In this document: in pieces, positions 29,900 through 38,779 of the stretch | Layout: every line of letters begins with the position of its first letter | Numbering within the stretch: the first letter of the stretch is position 1 | Source of the DNA: Adlercreutzia equolifaciens | GTDB taxonomy: Bacteria > Actinomycetota > Coriobacteriia > Coriobacteriales > Eggerthellaceae | Length of the DNA: 64,000 nt | NCBI RefSeq assembly: GCF_029076695.1 | Contig: NZ_JARFIK010000001.1 | Location: 310,001-374,000, forward strand | Direction: 5' to 3' | Translations under genes and position numbers: made by a program | Notes under the pieces: model-generated | Databases searched by the model: none | Told to the model about the DNA's origin: nothing | Seen by the model: only the letters and a program-made list of their open reading frames with translations

Positions 29900-30140
29900 C
29901 GGTCACTCCCGTGGCGTCCACGGCATCGTCGTCGATGGCATCCTTGGCCTCGTCGAGGGCAGCGCGCACGTCGTCGAGCAGATGCTGAACGGCGTGAAGC
30001 TTCTCGCCCACCGTGGCAAAACCCGCGTCGGCTGCGGTGTGCGCCAAGTTGTGGGCCCAGCGACGCTCAAGCTTGATATGGTCGTCAATCTGGTCGATCA
30101 TCATTTCCAACTGACCGGTGTTCACTCCGTTGGTGCACAT
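29886..30140 (-). CDS. Small helical protein preceding nikR
   Basis: I do not recognise this 84-residue protein. It is predicted to be mostly alpha-helical, with His-containing helices (DDHIKLERRWAHNLAHTAAD, then EKLHAVQHLL) and an acidic tail. It has a strong GAGGAGG ribosome site and overlaps nikR by 14 nt, so it is co-expressed with nikR and possibly hypE. A role in nickel or hydrogenase biology is an inference from position only. Confidence 0.7.
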   Translation of the reverse strand: MCTNGVNTGQLEMMIDQIDDHIKLERRWAHNLAHTAADAGFATVGEKLHAVQHLLDDVRAALDEAKDAIDDDAVDATGVTVELV

Positions 30141-30216
30141 GGGATGCCTCCTCAGGTTTGCTACTATATTAGTAAGGATGTTTTAACCCGAACCGCCTTC
30201 CGGTGCAAGATAGGGT

Positions 30217-30672
30217 GTGATTTATTCCGTGAAAAGTAACATGTTTGAGGTGACGGGCGAGTCGGTGCTCACCCTGTACGAGTCGCACCTGACCGGCACG
30301 CCAGCTTCCACCTTGCTGGTGGTAACCGAGAAGCCCCTGAGCACGGAGGCCCTCACGGCCCTGGAAAAATCTGCCGCCTCCTTGGAGTTCGGCGAAGCGC
30401 CTCTGGCCGTGGCTGTTATCGAAACTCCCGAGGGTGCCCTGGGCGCCGAAGACGTGCGCACCATCGTGGAGGGGCTCGATCCCGTGGCCCTGGTGGTGGT
30501 CGACGCTTTCGCTGCTGAACTGGTTTCCACGGCCTACCGGCTACCCGTGGCTTTGAACGACAAGAACCGCGTGCTGGGGCGCACAGTGGTGGCCTTCGAG
30601 GATTTCGAGGCGCTCATGAAAACGCCCGCCGACAAGCAGCGGGCGTGGGCACTTCTTAAGAAGCTGGTATAG
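30217..30672 (+). CDS. Hypothetical protein
   Basis: This 151-residue protein is unrecognised. It looks like an alpha/beta domain with repeated hydrophobic strands (LLVVTE, VAVIE, ALVVVDAF) and a helical C terminus, with no signal peptide or membrane segment. The start is uncertain: GTG at 30217, GTG at 30229 and ATG at 30241 are all possible and none has a clear ribosome site. It is convergent with the phosphohexomutase gene, 7 nt away, and divergent from the nikR operon. Confidence 0.6.
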   Translation: MIYSVKSNMFEVTGESVLTLYESHLTGTPASTLLVVTEKPLSTEALTALEKSAASLEFGEAPLAVAVIETPEGALGAEDVRTIVEGLDPVALVVVDAFAAELVSTAYRLPVALNDKNRVLGRTVVAFEDFEALMKTPADKQRAWALLKKLV

Positions 30673-30679
30673 CGGCGGC

Positions 30680-32092
30680 CTACAGGCTGGTGACCACCTG
30701 CTCGGCGGCGTCCAGCAGCTGCTCCACTTCCTCGGTGGTAGCCGCTTCGGCGTAGACGCGCACCAAGGGCTCGGTGCCGCTGGGGCGCATCATCACCCAA
30801 GCGTCGCCTTCCAGCAACAGCTTCACGCCGTCGCGTCGATCGACGTCCAGCACGCGCTTGCCGCCGATTTCCTCGACCATGAACGTGGGCACGGTCTCGG
30901 CGCGGAAGCGGGCCATCTGCTCCGGTGTGATAGAGAGGCCGCGACGGGCGAACTCCATGCGACCCACCTCTTCGAGCATGTCTTCCACCAAGGTGCCCAG
31001 ATCCTTGCCCGACTGCGCCATGCACTCGGTGAGCAGCAGGGCCATGAGCAGGCCGTCGCGCTCCTTCACGTGCCCCGGCAGGCCGATGCCGCCCGATTCC
31101 TCGCCACCGATCATGACGCCGCCCTTTTCCATTTCGGCATAGATCCACTTGAAGCCGACGGGCGTACTGACCAGCTCCAGCCCCAGCTTACGACACATAC
31201 GGTCGAGCATGGCCGAGGCCGTGACCGTGGACACCACGCGGCCGGTTTCGCCGCGGTCGACCATGTGCTTGGTAAGCAACGTAATGATGCGATGGGGATT
31301 CACGAAGTTGCCCTGGGAGTCGCCGGCGGCAATGCGGTCGGCATCGCCGTCGTTCACGAACAGGGCGTCGTAGCCAAGTTCCTTCACCTTCGCCAAGCCG
31401 CGGTCGACCCAGGGCTGGATGGGTTCGGGGTGCAGCCCGTCAAAGGTGGGGTCTTCGGCATTGTCTATTTCGCACACCTCCACGCCCATGTCGCGCAGAA
31501 GCCCCGCCAGATACAAGCGGCCGGCACCGTAGAGCGGATCGACCACTACGCGCAGGTTCGCGGCGCGAATGGCCTCGACATCCACCAACTTGCGCAAGGC
31601 GGCCAGGTAGTCGGTCATGAGATCGACCTCGGTGAAGGGGCCGAGGATGTCCGTGGGCTGAGACGGGAGCACCGCCTCCACGCGATCGGTGAACTCGGCC
31701 GGGCTGGCACCGCCATCGGCCATGCGCAGCTTCACGCCCAGGTACTCCGCAGCGTTGTGGGAGCTGGTAAGCATGATGCCTCCCACCGCATCGTCGTTGT
31801 GAGCCACCGACCAGCACAGCGTGGGGGTGGGGCAATAATCTTCCGTCAGCAGCACGTTGAAGCCATGACCCGCGGCCACCTGAGCGGCCAGCTGGGCATA
31901 GGCATGGGCGTCTTGGCGGCAGTCATGACCGACAATGAGCGTGCCCGGATGATCGGCATCGCGACCCGCAGCCACGGCGTCCTCCTTGAACACGCGAGCG
32001 GCGGCGTCAATGACTCTATTGAGGTTGTCGGGGGTGAAGTCCTCCCCGATAATGGCGCGCCAGCCGTCGGTTCCGAAATGAATATCAGCCAT
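30680..32092 (-). CDS. Phosphoglucomutase/phosphomannomutase family protein
   Basis: The 470-residue alpha-D-phosphohexomutase has GTDGWRAIIGEDFTP at the N terminus, the phosphoserine loop TSSHNAAEYLG near residue 100, the metal loop DGDADRI, the sugar-binding GGEESGGIG and the C-terminal phosphate-binding RPSGTEP. It interconverts hexose 1- and 6-phosphates in the cytoplasm. Which sugar it prefers is not clear from sequence. The start at 32092 is preferred because an AGGAAGGAAG site precedes it. Confidence 0.92.
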   Translation of the reverse strand: MADIHFGTDGWRAIIGEDFTPDNLNRVIDAAARVFKEDAVAAGRDADHPGTLIVGHDCRQDAHAYAQLAAQVAAGHGFNVLLTEDYCPTPTLCWSVAHNDDAVGGIMLTSSHNAAEYLGVKLRMADGGASPAEFTDRVEAVLPSQPTDILGPFTEVDLMTDYLAALRKLVDVEAIRAANLRVVVDPLYGAGRLYLAGLLRDMGVEVCEIDNAEDPTFDGLHPEPIQPWVDRGLAKVKELGYDALFVNDGDADRIAAGDSQGNFVNPHRIITLLTKHMVDRGETGRVVSTVTASAMLDRMCRKLGLELVSTPVGFKWIYAEMEKGGVMIGGEESGGIGLPGHVKERDGLLMALLLTECMAQSGKDLGTLVEDMLEEVGRMEFARRGLSITPEQMARFRAETVPTFMVEEIGGKRVLDVDRRDGVKLLLEGDAWVMMRPSGTEPLVRVYAEAATTEEVEQLLDAAEQVVTSL

Positions 32093-32285
32093 GGTTGCTT
32101 CCTTCCTCGGCCGCAATGGTTTCTTTTAAGCGCCGGCTCTACGGCAACTTGCCCTCAATTATAGAGGAAGCGGTGCGACGCACTTGCCCCGCGGGCTTTG
32201 TTTTTCCATTTCGAAACGCCGTCCCCCTGAAAGCAGCTGGACGGAGAGTAGGTTGGCTCCAAAACGGATCAAATGCGGCCAAACG

Positions 32286-32304
32286 AGCGAAGCTTCGCTA
32301 CAAT
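32286..32304. promoter_or_regulatory. 14-bp palindrome next to a -10-like TACAAT
   Basis: AGCGAAGCTTCGCT (32286-32299) is a perfect palindrome ending at TACAAT (32299-32304), about 65 nt before the LuxR start. It is a candidate operator over the luxR promoter, but no good -35 box is seen. Confidence 0.45.
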
Positions 32305-32369
32305 AGACACGCCAACCTCGCCGATTGGCCCACTGCCAGCGTGCGCCGCTTCCGAGGAGTCGAGCCACT

Positions 32370-33899
32370 ATGCCTTCATCAGCGCCTACCAGAGACCGAG
32401 CTCTCTTCAGCCCCCTCACCTGGCTAGCCATGGCCAGTCTTGTGTGTGCCATTACTACTGAAGAGCTATTGGGCTACCAGCTCTTCTCGTGGGGAAATGA
32501 GGCCCTGAGCAGCTATTTGCTTCTGCTGGCCTCGCAAGCCGTCTTTGCGGGAGTTCTCCTAGCCCTCGGTCCTCGCATCAAGTCTCTTTTGCAACGAAAA
32601 ACCCTGCTTATCGCCCTGATGGTTATCGCGCTTCTTGGCGCCGTGATTGCCGTAGCAGGCGGCGCCGAGGGCGCCGCCGCCTTGTTTGCCCTGGGTTTTG
32701 TCCTGCTCTCACTCGCGTCGTTTCTGCTCAAGGTCATCAATCTCGAGATTCTTGCCGAACTGCCGCCACGCACACTCGGCTTAGTCGTGTTCGCTGCGGT
32801 GCTCATCCAATCGGCATGCGCCCCTATCTTTACCCTGTCCTCGACGCTCAGCTGGATGCTTGCCGGCATCACCGCCGTGGCAGGCGTGGGCTGCGCGGCC
32901 GGCGCCGAAAGGCTTCACTGGCAACAAGCAGAGCAGGATCCTGCCCCCGGCACCACCTCGTTCCAACGCCCTTTCTCTCCATCCGCCTCCGTTCTCGTGG
33001 GCGTGGGCATCATCTGTGTGGGGGTTTCGTTCCTCAACCCCCTGGCGTTCTATCCTTCTATTAGCCCCACCGCCTTCGTCTCGTTCACCTTCCTTACTCA
33101 CTTCGCCGCGGCGCTGCTTTTCGGCCTGGTAGTGCTTTTCGGCCGCGGGACGTCCTATGCCACCGCCTTCCGAAGCGTCGACACCTTGGTGCTGGTGGGC
33201 TTCTTCCTTATGGCGCTCCTGGGCGTGAGCGCGCTGGCGCCGCGGGCCGTCTGCACCATTGCCTTCAGCCTCTTCGAATTCGTTACCTTCCTGGCTTTGG
33301 CCGACTTGGCCTCCTATTCGCGCACGAATCATTTGCGCCTGTTCGGCGGCTATTACCTCCTCATGCGCCTGTGCTCCCTCCTGGGCATAGCCTTGAACGC
33401 CGACGACGTGATACTGGCGAGCTTCGGGCTGCCGATTTCGCTCTTTGGATCACTTCTATCGGTGGCGTGCGTGATCGCCTCTATCTGGCTGCTAACCGAG
33501 CCGCACCTTAACCGCTTCTTCTGGGGAAACCCCGCCGACGAAATCGGCCGTGCTTCGCAAGGGCGCTTGGCCAGCCCCCAAGAGCTCAACAGCGTCCAAG
33601 GCCCTGCCGAGCAAGATGACGCGCTCGCTTTGGAGCCTCAAGGAAGTCGTCGGGCCTTGGAGGAACTCATTGCGGAAAGCGTGACTCGTCTGGCCGAGGA
33701 CCACGGTCTGACGCCCCGGGAACGCGAAGTGTTTAGCCTTATGGCCCAAGGGCGCAGCTCTACGTTTATCAGCGAGGAGCTCTTCGTGAGCACTAACACC
33801 GTACGCAAACATATCGCCCATGTGTATGAGAAGTTGGGCGTTCATTCGAAACAGGAACTTCTCACTCTCGTACAGCAAGAGAGTTCGAAAAATTCCTGA
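32370..33899 (+). CDS. Membrane LuxR-family transcriptional regulator
   Basis: The 509-residue protein has about twelve hydrophobic segments (10-375), a variable linker and a C-terminal LuxR HTH (about 440-505) with HGLTPREREVFSLMAQG and VSTNTVRKHIAHVYEKL. It lies directly upstream of a Tat flavoprotein gene on the same strand, 154 nt away, and I infer it regulates that gene. The ATG at 32370 has GAGGAG 10 nt upstream and is preferred to the TTG at 32325. Confidence 0.86.
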   Translation: MPSSAPTRDRALFSPLTWLAMASLVCAITTEELLGYQLFSWGNEALSSYLLLLASQAVFAGVLLALGPRIKSLLQRKTLLIALMVIALLGAVIAVAGGAEGAAALFALGFVLLSLASFLLKVINLEILAELPPRTLGLVVFAAVLIQSACAPIFTLSSTLSWMLAGITAVAGVGCAAGAERLHWQQAEQDPAPGTTSFQRPFSPSASVLVGVGIICVGVSFLNPLAFYPSISPTAFVSFTFLTHFAAALLFGLVVLFGRGTSYATAFRSVDTLVLVGFFLMALLGVSALAPRAVCTIAFSLFEFVTFLALADLASYSRTNHLRLFGGYYLLMRLCSLLGIALNADDVILASFGLPISLFGSLLSVACVIASIWLLTEPHLNRFFWGNPADEIGRASQGRLASPQELNSVQGPAEQDDALALEPQGSRRALEELIAESVTRLAEDHGLTPREREVFSLMAQGRSSTFISEELFVSTNTVRKHIAHVYEKLGVHSKQELLTLVQQESSKNS

Positions 33900-34053
33900 T
33901 CAGAGCCTTGGAGTAGCTTCTTACCCATTTTGTACCAGATGATGCCCACCCCTCCGAATGGTGCACTTTGGGGTTAGATCCGACCCTTTCCTCCCGCCTA
34001 GGATGACGGCAGATGCAAAAAGCATCGCCAAGAACCGGAGGGAAGGGAACACC

Positions 34054-35766
34054 ATGGAAATGCAGTTCAATCCTACGCGTCGCTCGTTTCTGAAAACGGC
34101 AGGCCTCGGCGCCATTGGTGCCGCCAGCCTGGGAGCGCTGTCCGCTTGCGCACCCCAGGGAACCGCCGCGTCCACCGACGAAGTGAAGGACGCCGACAAT
34201 CTGGCCTCTACGGGCTCGAATGGCTGGCTTGAGCCCGAGCCCGACATTGCCGCGGACGCCATTGTAGAAGTGGTCGACGCCGATGTTGTGGTGTGCGGCG
34301 GTGGCTGCTCGGGCCTGTTCGCTGCCTGCGCCGCGGCCGAGGAGGGTGCGAAGACCGTCATGCTCGAGCAGTTTGCGAAGGACTCGGGCAGCGGCGTGCG
34401 CGACGACCTTGCCGCCTACAACACCCGCATCCAGAAGGAGAACAACTCCCCGCTCGACCCCACCGAGATGCTGCAGTATATGTGGCAGCAGGCCTCGGGC
34501 TTTTCCAACCAGCGTCTGTTCAACGTGTGGGTAAATGAGAGCGGCGAGACCCTGGACTGGTACGCCGACCGCATTGAGGAAGCCGGCTACAAGATGAAGC
34601 ACCAGCTGGTGAATCCTCCGGCCGGCCAAGAGCGCAGCTTCAGCTGCTGCGTCGGCGTGGACTGGGGCACCGAAGGCATTGAGATGGGCAGTACCGAGAA
34701 CAACGGCCAGTACATCTTGAACCCCTATGCCGAGAGCATCGGCGTCGACTGCCGCTGGGAAACCAAGCTTATCAAGTGCATCAAAGAGGATGGCCGCGTG
34801 ACGGGCGTTATTGCTCAGAACGCCGACGGCGATTACGTGCAGTTCAATGCCGCGAAGGGCGTCATCCTGTGCTGTGGCGGCTACCTGGGCAACCCCGACA
34901 TGATGGCCGCCATTCAGCCCGATATCGAAAAGGTGACCGTCTACAACTGGACTTGGCCGGGCACGAACGGTGACGGCATCAAGGCCGGCTTGTGGGCTGG
35001 CGGCGCCATGGATCCCGCTCACAGCGTCAGCTCGTGGGAGCAGGGCCTCGTTCCGCCGGACAAGACCGTTGCCGAAGCACACGACACTGCCGAGACGTTC
35101 TGGCTGGGCCCGCTGCCCTACCTTCGCGTCAACCTCAACGGCGAGCGCTTTATGAACGAGTCTTCCTTCTTCGACACCCTGGGCCACGCCCTGCAGTATC
35201 AGCCGGGCCACACCGCCATCCAGGTGTTCGACGCCTCGTGGAAAGAAGATGCCGAGCAGTTCAACGTCTACGGCGCGCACCGCTACTTCCCCTACGACAA
35301 CGGCTTGGCGCCCCTGTTCACCGTCGACATGGTGGAAGAGATCATGGCTCCCCAGATTGAAAGCGGCCTTATTGTAAGCGCCGACACCATTGAGGAGCTG
35401 GCCGAGAAGATCGGCGTCCCTGCGGACAAGCTCGTGGCCACGGTGGATCGCTACAACGAGCTGACGGAGAAAGGCGTTGACGAGGACTTCGGCAAAATGG
35501 CCTATCGTATGTCGAAGATCGACGAGCCCCCCTTCTACGCCGCGCGCTTTGCCCAGCAGGGCTCGCACACCATGGACGGCCTGGTCATCAACGAGGACAT
35601 GCAGGTGCTCGATGAAGATCTGAACGTGGTTCCCGGCCTCTATGCTGCCGGCGACAATTCTGGCTGCTATCTGGGCATTACCTATCTGGGCAATGCCGCT
35701 GGCAACGCGGCTGGCCGTTCGGTTACCTTCGGCCGTCACGCGGGTCGCCACGCTGCCCGCAGCTAG
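34054..35766 (+). CDS. Tat-exported fumarate reductase-like flavoprotein
   Basis: The 570-residue protein has a twin-arginine signal (TRRSFLKTAG at 8-17), a lipobox-like LSAC, the FAD-binding VVVCGGGCSGLFAAC segment and a C-terminal GLYAAGDNSG-like FAD closing motif. It belongs to the fumarate/urocanate-reductase-like FAD_binding_2 family, with no fused haem or FMN domain, so electrons must come from a separate donor. The substrate is unknown. The start at 34054 is supported by a GGAGGGAAGGG site. The 96 nt of open frame upstream would bury the Tat signal. Confidence 0.86.
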   Translation: MEMQFNPTRRSFLKTAGLGAIGAASLGALSACAPQGTAASTDEVKDADNLASTGSNGWLEPEPDIAADAIVEVVDADVVVCGGGCSGLFAACAAAEEGAKTVMLEQFAKDSGSGVRDDLAAYNTRIQKENNSPLDPTEMLQYMWQQASGFSNQRLFNVWVNESGETLDWYADRIEEAGYKMKHQLVNPPAGQERSFSCCVGVDWGTEGIEMGSTENNGQYILNPYAESIGVDCRWETKLIKCIKEDGRVTGVIAQNADGDYVQFNAAKGVILCCGGYLGNPDMMAAIQPDIEKVTVYNWTWPGTNGDGIKAGLWAGGAMDPAHSVSSWEQGLVPPDKTVAEAHDTAETFWLGPLPYLRVNLNGERFMNESSFFDTLGHALQYQPGHTAIQVFDASWKEDAEQFNVYGAHRYFPYDNGLAPLFTVDMVEEIMAPQIESGLIVSADTIEELAEKIGVPADKLVATVDRYNELTEKGVDEDFGKMAYRMSKIDEPPFYAARFAQQGSHTMDGLVINEDMQVLDEDLNVVPGLYAAGDNSGCYLGITYLGNAAGNAAGRSVTFGRHAGRHAARS

Positions 35767-35779
35767 CGCCCTGGCTCAT

Positions 35780-35812
35780 GCTCCTCTGAGGCGCCGTCCG
35801 TCCCAGAGGAGC
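35780..35812 (+). terminator. Hairpin downstream of the flavoprotein
   Basis: GCTCCTCTG (35780-35788) pairs exactly with 35804-35812 across a 15-nt loop, 14 nt after the stop. No T-run follows, so efficiency is uncertain. Confidence 0.5.
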
Positions 35813-36064
35813 ACCAACTTCAACCATCTCTCGAGCGAAACCCGGCCTTCCCTCCCCGCCGGATTTCGCTTTTCCGTCTTCCGCCCGACGGTTCCGCACG
35901 CAAAGCTATCGTTTTCAGGGCATTCCACTTACCCGCGTCCTCCAAGACGTTTCTGCTGGTACCATGGACGCTACTCGGGCAAGCTGCCGCTCCAAAGATC
36001 CTACGAGGAACCTCGGCGGGACGCTGCCCTTTTGTGGCCCACGCCTCATGAAAGGTAAGCGACT

Positions 36065-37276
36065 ATGGCAAATGCGCTTTTGGCTAAGAATCCTGCGGAC
36101 ACCTGCGTGCTGGTAACGGGGGGCGCTGGATTTATTGGCAGTCATACCGTGGTGGAGCTTCTGGAACGCGGCTATCAAGTTGTCGTGGTGGACGACTTGA
36201 GCAACGCCAACCGCGAAGCCGTTCGCCGCGTAGGCGCCATTGTCGGCGTGGGGCCCCACTTCCCCAACTTGGCTACCGAGGAGCTGGCCGAAGCGGCGGC
36301 GGCCGTGGCCGGCGCTGAAATGCTCGACGTGGCAGCGGGCCCCTCCCTCACCTTCTACGAGGCTGACATCCTTGACCGCGCGGCCCTGGAGACCATCTTT
36401 ACCGCCCACCCGGTGGATGTGATTATTCACTTCGCTGGCTTTAAGGCCGTAGGTGAAAGTGTTGCCAAGCCGCTGGAGTACTACTGGAACAACGTGGCGG
36501 GAACGCTGGTCCTGTGCGCCGTAGCCCGCGAGCATGGCTGCAAGAATATCGTGTTCTCTTCGAGCGCCACGGTGTACGGGCAGGATGCGCCTATTCCCTA
36601 TACCGAGTCGCTGCCGCGCGGTGCCACTACCAACCCCTATGGCACCTCGAAGGCGATGATCGAGCAGATGCTGACCGATTTGTACGTAGGCGATAACGAG
36701 TGGAACGTAGTGCTGCTGCGCTACTTCAACCCCATTGGCGCTCACGAAAGTGGCACCATCGGCGAGGATCCCAAGGGCATTCCCAACAACCTGGTGCCCT
36801 ACGTGGCCCAGGTGGCCGTAGGTCGCCGTCCCTCTGTTGGCGTTTTCGGTGATGACTATCCCACCCATGACGGCACGGGCGTACGTGACTACATTCACGT
36901 GATGGACCTGGCCCGGGGCCATGCCGCGGCTCTGGACTGGATGGCCGGCCGCGTGGGCACCGGCGAACCCATCGGCGTCGGCAGCTTCGCAGGCGAACCT
37001 GCCTCCGACGGCACCCGTCGCGGTGTGGGCATTTTCAACCTGGGTACGGGCCATGGCTCATCGGTGCTCGACGTCATCCATGCCTTCGAGAAGGCCTGCG
37101 GACGCCCCATTCCCTACGAGGTGCTCCCCCGTCGCGCCGGCGACATTGCCGAATTCTACGCCGACGCCACCAAGGCTCACGATGAGCTAGGGTGGGAGGC
37201 CCGCTACGACTTGACGCGCATGTGCGAAGACAGCTGGCGCTGGCAGTCGATGAACCCTAACGGCTACGGAGAGTAG
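36065..37276 (+). CDS. galE: UDP-glucose 4-epimerase
   Basis: This 403-residue extended SDR has the NAD-binding TGGAGFIGS at about 18-26, the Tyr192-x3-Lys196 catalytic pair in NPYGTSK, and the RYFNPIGAHESG and RDYIHVMDLA motifs of GalE. It interconverts UDP-glucose and UDP-galactose for glycan precursors. It is about 65 residues longer than E. coli GalE because of inserts near 57-90 and 300-318. Its last 70 nt are repeated with three changes after the toxin-antitoxin pair. Confidence 0.93.
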   Translation: MANALLAKNPADTCVLVTGGAGFIGSHTVVELLERGYQVVVVDDLSNANREAVRRVGAIVGVGPHFPNLATEELAEAAAAVAGAEMLDVAAGPSLTFYEADILDRAALETIFTAHPVDVIIHFAGFKAVGESVAKPLEYYWNNVAGTLVLCAVAREHGCKNIVFSSSATVYGQDAPIPYTESLPRGATTNPYGTSKAMIEQMLTDLYVGDNEWNVVLLRYFNPIGAHESGTIGEDPKGIPNNLVPYVAQVAVGRRPSVGVFGDDYPTHDGTGVRDYIHVMDLARGHAAALDWMAGRVGTGEPIGVGSFAGEPASDGTRRGVGIFNLGTGHGSSVLDVIHAFEKACGRPIPYEVLPRRAGDIAEFYADATKAHDELGWEARYDLTRMCEDSWRWQSMNPNGYGE

Positions 37277-37277
37277 A
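37208..37277 (+). repeat. Direct repeat, left copy (3' end of galE)
   Basis: This 70-nt segment encodes the last residues of GalE (from DLTRMCEDSW to the stop). It is 67/70 identical to 38149-38218. The two copies flank the toxin-antitoxin islet. Confidence 0.85.
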
Positions 37278-37328
37278 AGCAGGAGCCCCTTTTAGCGAGC
37301 TACCAATGAGTGCTCTTTTGCTCCAGCG

Positions 37329-37610
37329 CTAGACGGGGACAAACTCCAATTTAATTCTCATGCCAAGACCTTCGGCAAGGCGCTCCAAGGTGCGCAGCGA
37401 AGGATTGGCGTTGCCGTTCTCCAGCTTGCTTATATCCGATTGAGCAATGCCCGTTATCTCAGAAAGCTCTTTCTGAGTGAGCCCTTTTGCCGCCCGTCCA
37501 TCGAGCATGGCCTTGATGATCTGAAACTCGGGCTCGAGGGCATCCCACTCTGCCCGAAACTCAGGATCCTGCAGTTTGGCATTCAGGCTATCGCGGAAAT
37601 TCTTCGTCAT
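37329..37610 (-). CDS. HigA-type antitoxin (XRE family)
   Basis: The 93-residue protein has an XRE helix-turn-helix at about 35-85 (GLTQKELSEITGIAQSDISKLE), the normal DNA-binding fold of HigA-type antitoxins. It begins directly after the toxin stop (TAG then ATG), so the order is toxin first, as in higBA. It should neutralise the toxin and repress the operon at the palindrome upstream. Visible base composition is more AT-rich than the flanking genes. Confidence 0.87.
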   Translation of the reverse strand: MTKNFRDSLNAKLQDPEFRAEWDALEPEFQIIKAMLDGRAAKGLTQKELSEITGIAQSDISKLENGNANPSLRTLERLAEGLGMRIKLEFVPV

Positions 37611-37964
37611 CTACTTCACCTCATTCTGCATGAACGCATCCCGCGCCCGTCTTGCTGTCTCAATTTCACTAAGGGGAGTCTTCGGGGTTTTCTTGATGAA
37701 CCCATTCGTTAATATCACCCGTCGACCCACTACGAAGAAATAAAGCACCCGCGCTCTGTCTCCTCCCTGCTGAGCGCGCAGTTCAAATATGCCATCCCTC
37801 AAAGCCTTCGAATAAGGCTCGCGAAGCTCGCTCCCCTTTATTTCAAGCAGCTCGATAAGACGATAGAGTTTAGCCTGCATTTTGCTGTCTTGCTCGTCGA
37901 TGAACTCCTCTGCAGGGAACGTTCCTTGGGGCGTTTCGTAAAACTCAACGCAGAAATTCGGCAT
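37611..37964 (-). CDS. HigB/RelE-superfamily toxin (Gp49-like)
   Basis: The 117-residue protein matches the phage-derived Gp49/HigB family: a central YRLIELLEIKGSELREPYSKAL segment, then ELRAQQGGDRARVLYFF and a GFIKKTPKTP C-terminal motif. Family members are ribosome-dependent mRNA endonucleases. GGGAGGAGG lies 6 nt before the ATG. With the antitoxin it forms a compact module bracketed by a duplicated galE end. Confidence 0.87.
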   Translation of the reverse strand: MPNFCVEFYETPQGTFPAEEFIDEQDSKMQAKLYRLIELLEIKGSELREPYSKALRDGIFELRAQQGGDRARVLYFFVVGRRVILTNGFIKKTPKTPLSEIETARRARDAFMQNEVK

Positions 37965-37978
37965 TGCTGCCTCCTCCC

Positions 37979-38007
37979 AAAATATAGGTTTTATCCTATA
38001 TTGTCAA
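37979..38007 (-). promoter_or_regulatory. Toxin-antitoxin promoter with operator in the spacer
   Basis: On the minus strand TTGACA (38002-38007) and TATTTT (37979-37984) are 17 nt apart. The perfect repeat AATATAGG-N6-CCTATATT (37981-38002) covers the spacer and -10, an ideal place for antitoxin repression. Confidence 0.75.
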
Positions 38008-38148
38008 TTTTTTCTCCTCTTCTGCAGTCAATATAGCAACTCATAGAACATTTGTTCTTGTATCAGTGTATACGTTGCGCGGTTGCCAACTTCCATCAAG
38101 GCACCGCACGCCAAGCGACCGGCCGCCGCAAGGAAAAGAGACCGTTGT

Positions 38149-38218
38149 GACTTGACGCGCATGTGCGAAGACAGCTGGCGCTGGCAGTCGATGAATCCCG
38201 ACGGCTACGGAGAGTAGA
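38149..38218 (+). repeat. Direct repeat, right copy (galE 3'-end remnant)
   Basis: This copy differs from 37208-37277 at three positions near the end and still encodes the GalE C-terminal peptide with stop, but has no upstream gene. It marks the far edge of the toxin-antitoxin islet and is a pseudogene-like stub. Confidence 0.85.
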
Positions 38219-38223
38219 GGCGC

Positions 38224-38676
38224 TTACGCGGAGTGCCGGGGCCGACAAAGCGCGATGCCGGCGCAGAGTACGCCGATAGCAGCGCCCACTGTGTCGGTGA
38301 GCCAGTCGGCGGGGTCACACAGCCGGCCGGGGACGAAGGACTGGTGGAATTCGTCGGTCACGCCGTAGAGGCTGGCAATGGCCACGGCTGCTAGGGCCAG
38401 CAGCCACCACCGCTGCTGCGGGGCGCTGCGCCAAAGGGCATGGAAGAGGAGCACGCCGAACACCAGGTATTCGGCGAAGTGCCCTGCCACGGACACGATA
38501 TCGGTATCAGGACCGAACAGTGGCGTTGCCAAAGACACGAGCCAGCGCTTAAGATCGGCCACTAACCCTACGCCGTCATCAAGGTCGGCCCCGGTGTGCG
38601 CCGACATAAAGAAGATGAAGGCCGCCCACAGGGCGACCGCCATCCACGAGATTATGAGCTTTGCGCGTGTCGTCAT
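38224..38676 (-). CDS. VanZ family membrane protein
   Basis: The 150-residue protein has four membrane segments and the VanZ motifs SVAGHFAEYLVFGVLL and DEFHQSFVPGRLCDPADWLTD. VanZ proteins modestly affect glycopeptide susceptibility and envelope glycolipids, but the general function is unknown. It stands alone, convergent with galE and its duplicated 3' stub. No van genes are nearby. Confidence 0.85.
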   Translation of the reverse strand: MTTRAKLIISWMAVALWAAFIFFMSAHTGADLDDGVGLVADLKRWLVSLATPLFGPDTDIVSVAGHFAEYLVFGVLLFHALWRSAPQQRWWLLALAAVAIASLYGVTDEFHQSFVPGRLCDPADWLTDTVGAAIGVLCAGIALCRPRHSA

Positions 38677-38779
38677 GCCGCCCAGCCTTGCGCATTCGTT
38701 GTTTCACGGGAAACGCTGCCCGGACGCTCAGGGCCCGCGCAGCGGCAACGCCTACGATAGCACTTCTGCGTCCGGAACC

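Noticed and set aside
33862-35751. 629-residue minus-strand frame opposite the second flavoprotein
   Set aside because: Same reason: the plus strand carries the Tat signal, FAD motifs and ribosome site.
38224-38676. Glycopeptide resistance locus
   Set aside because: VanZ is alone, with no vanHAX or vanRS genes.
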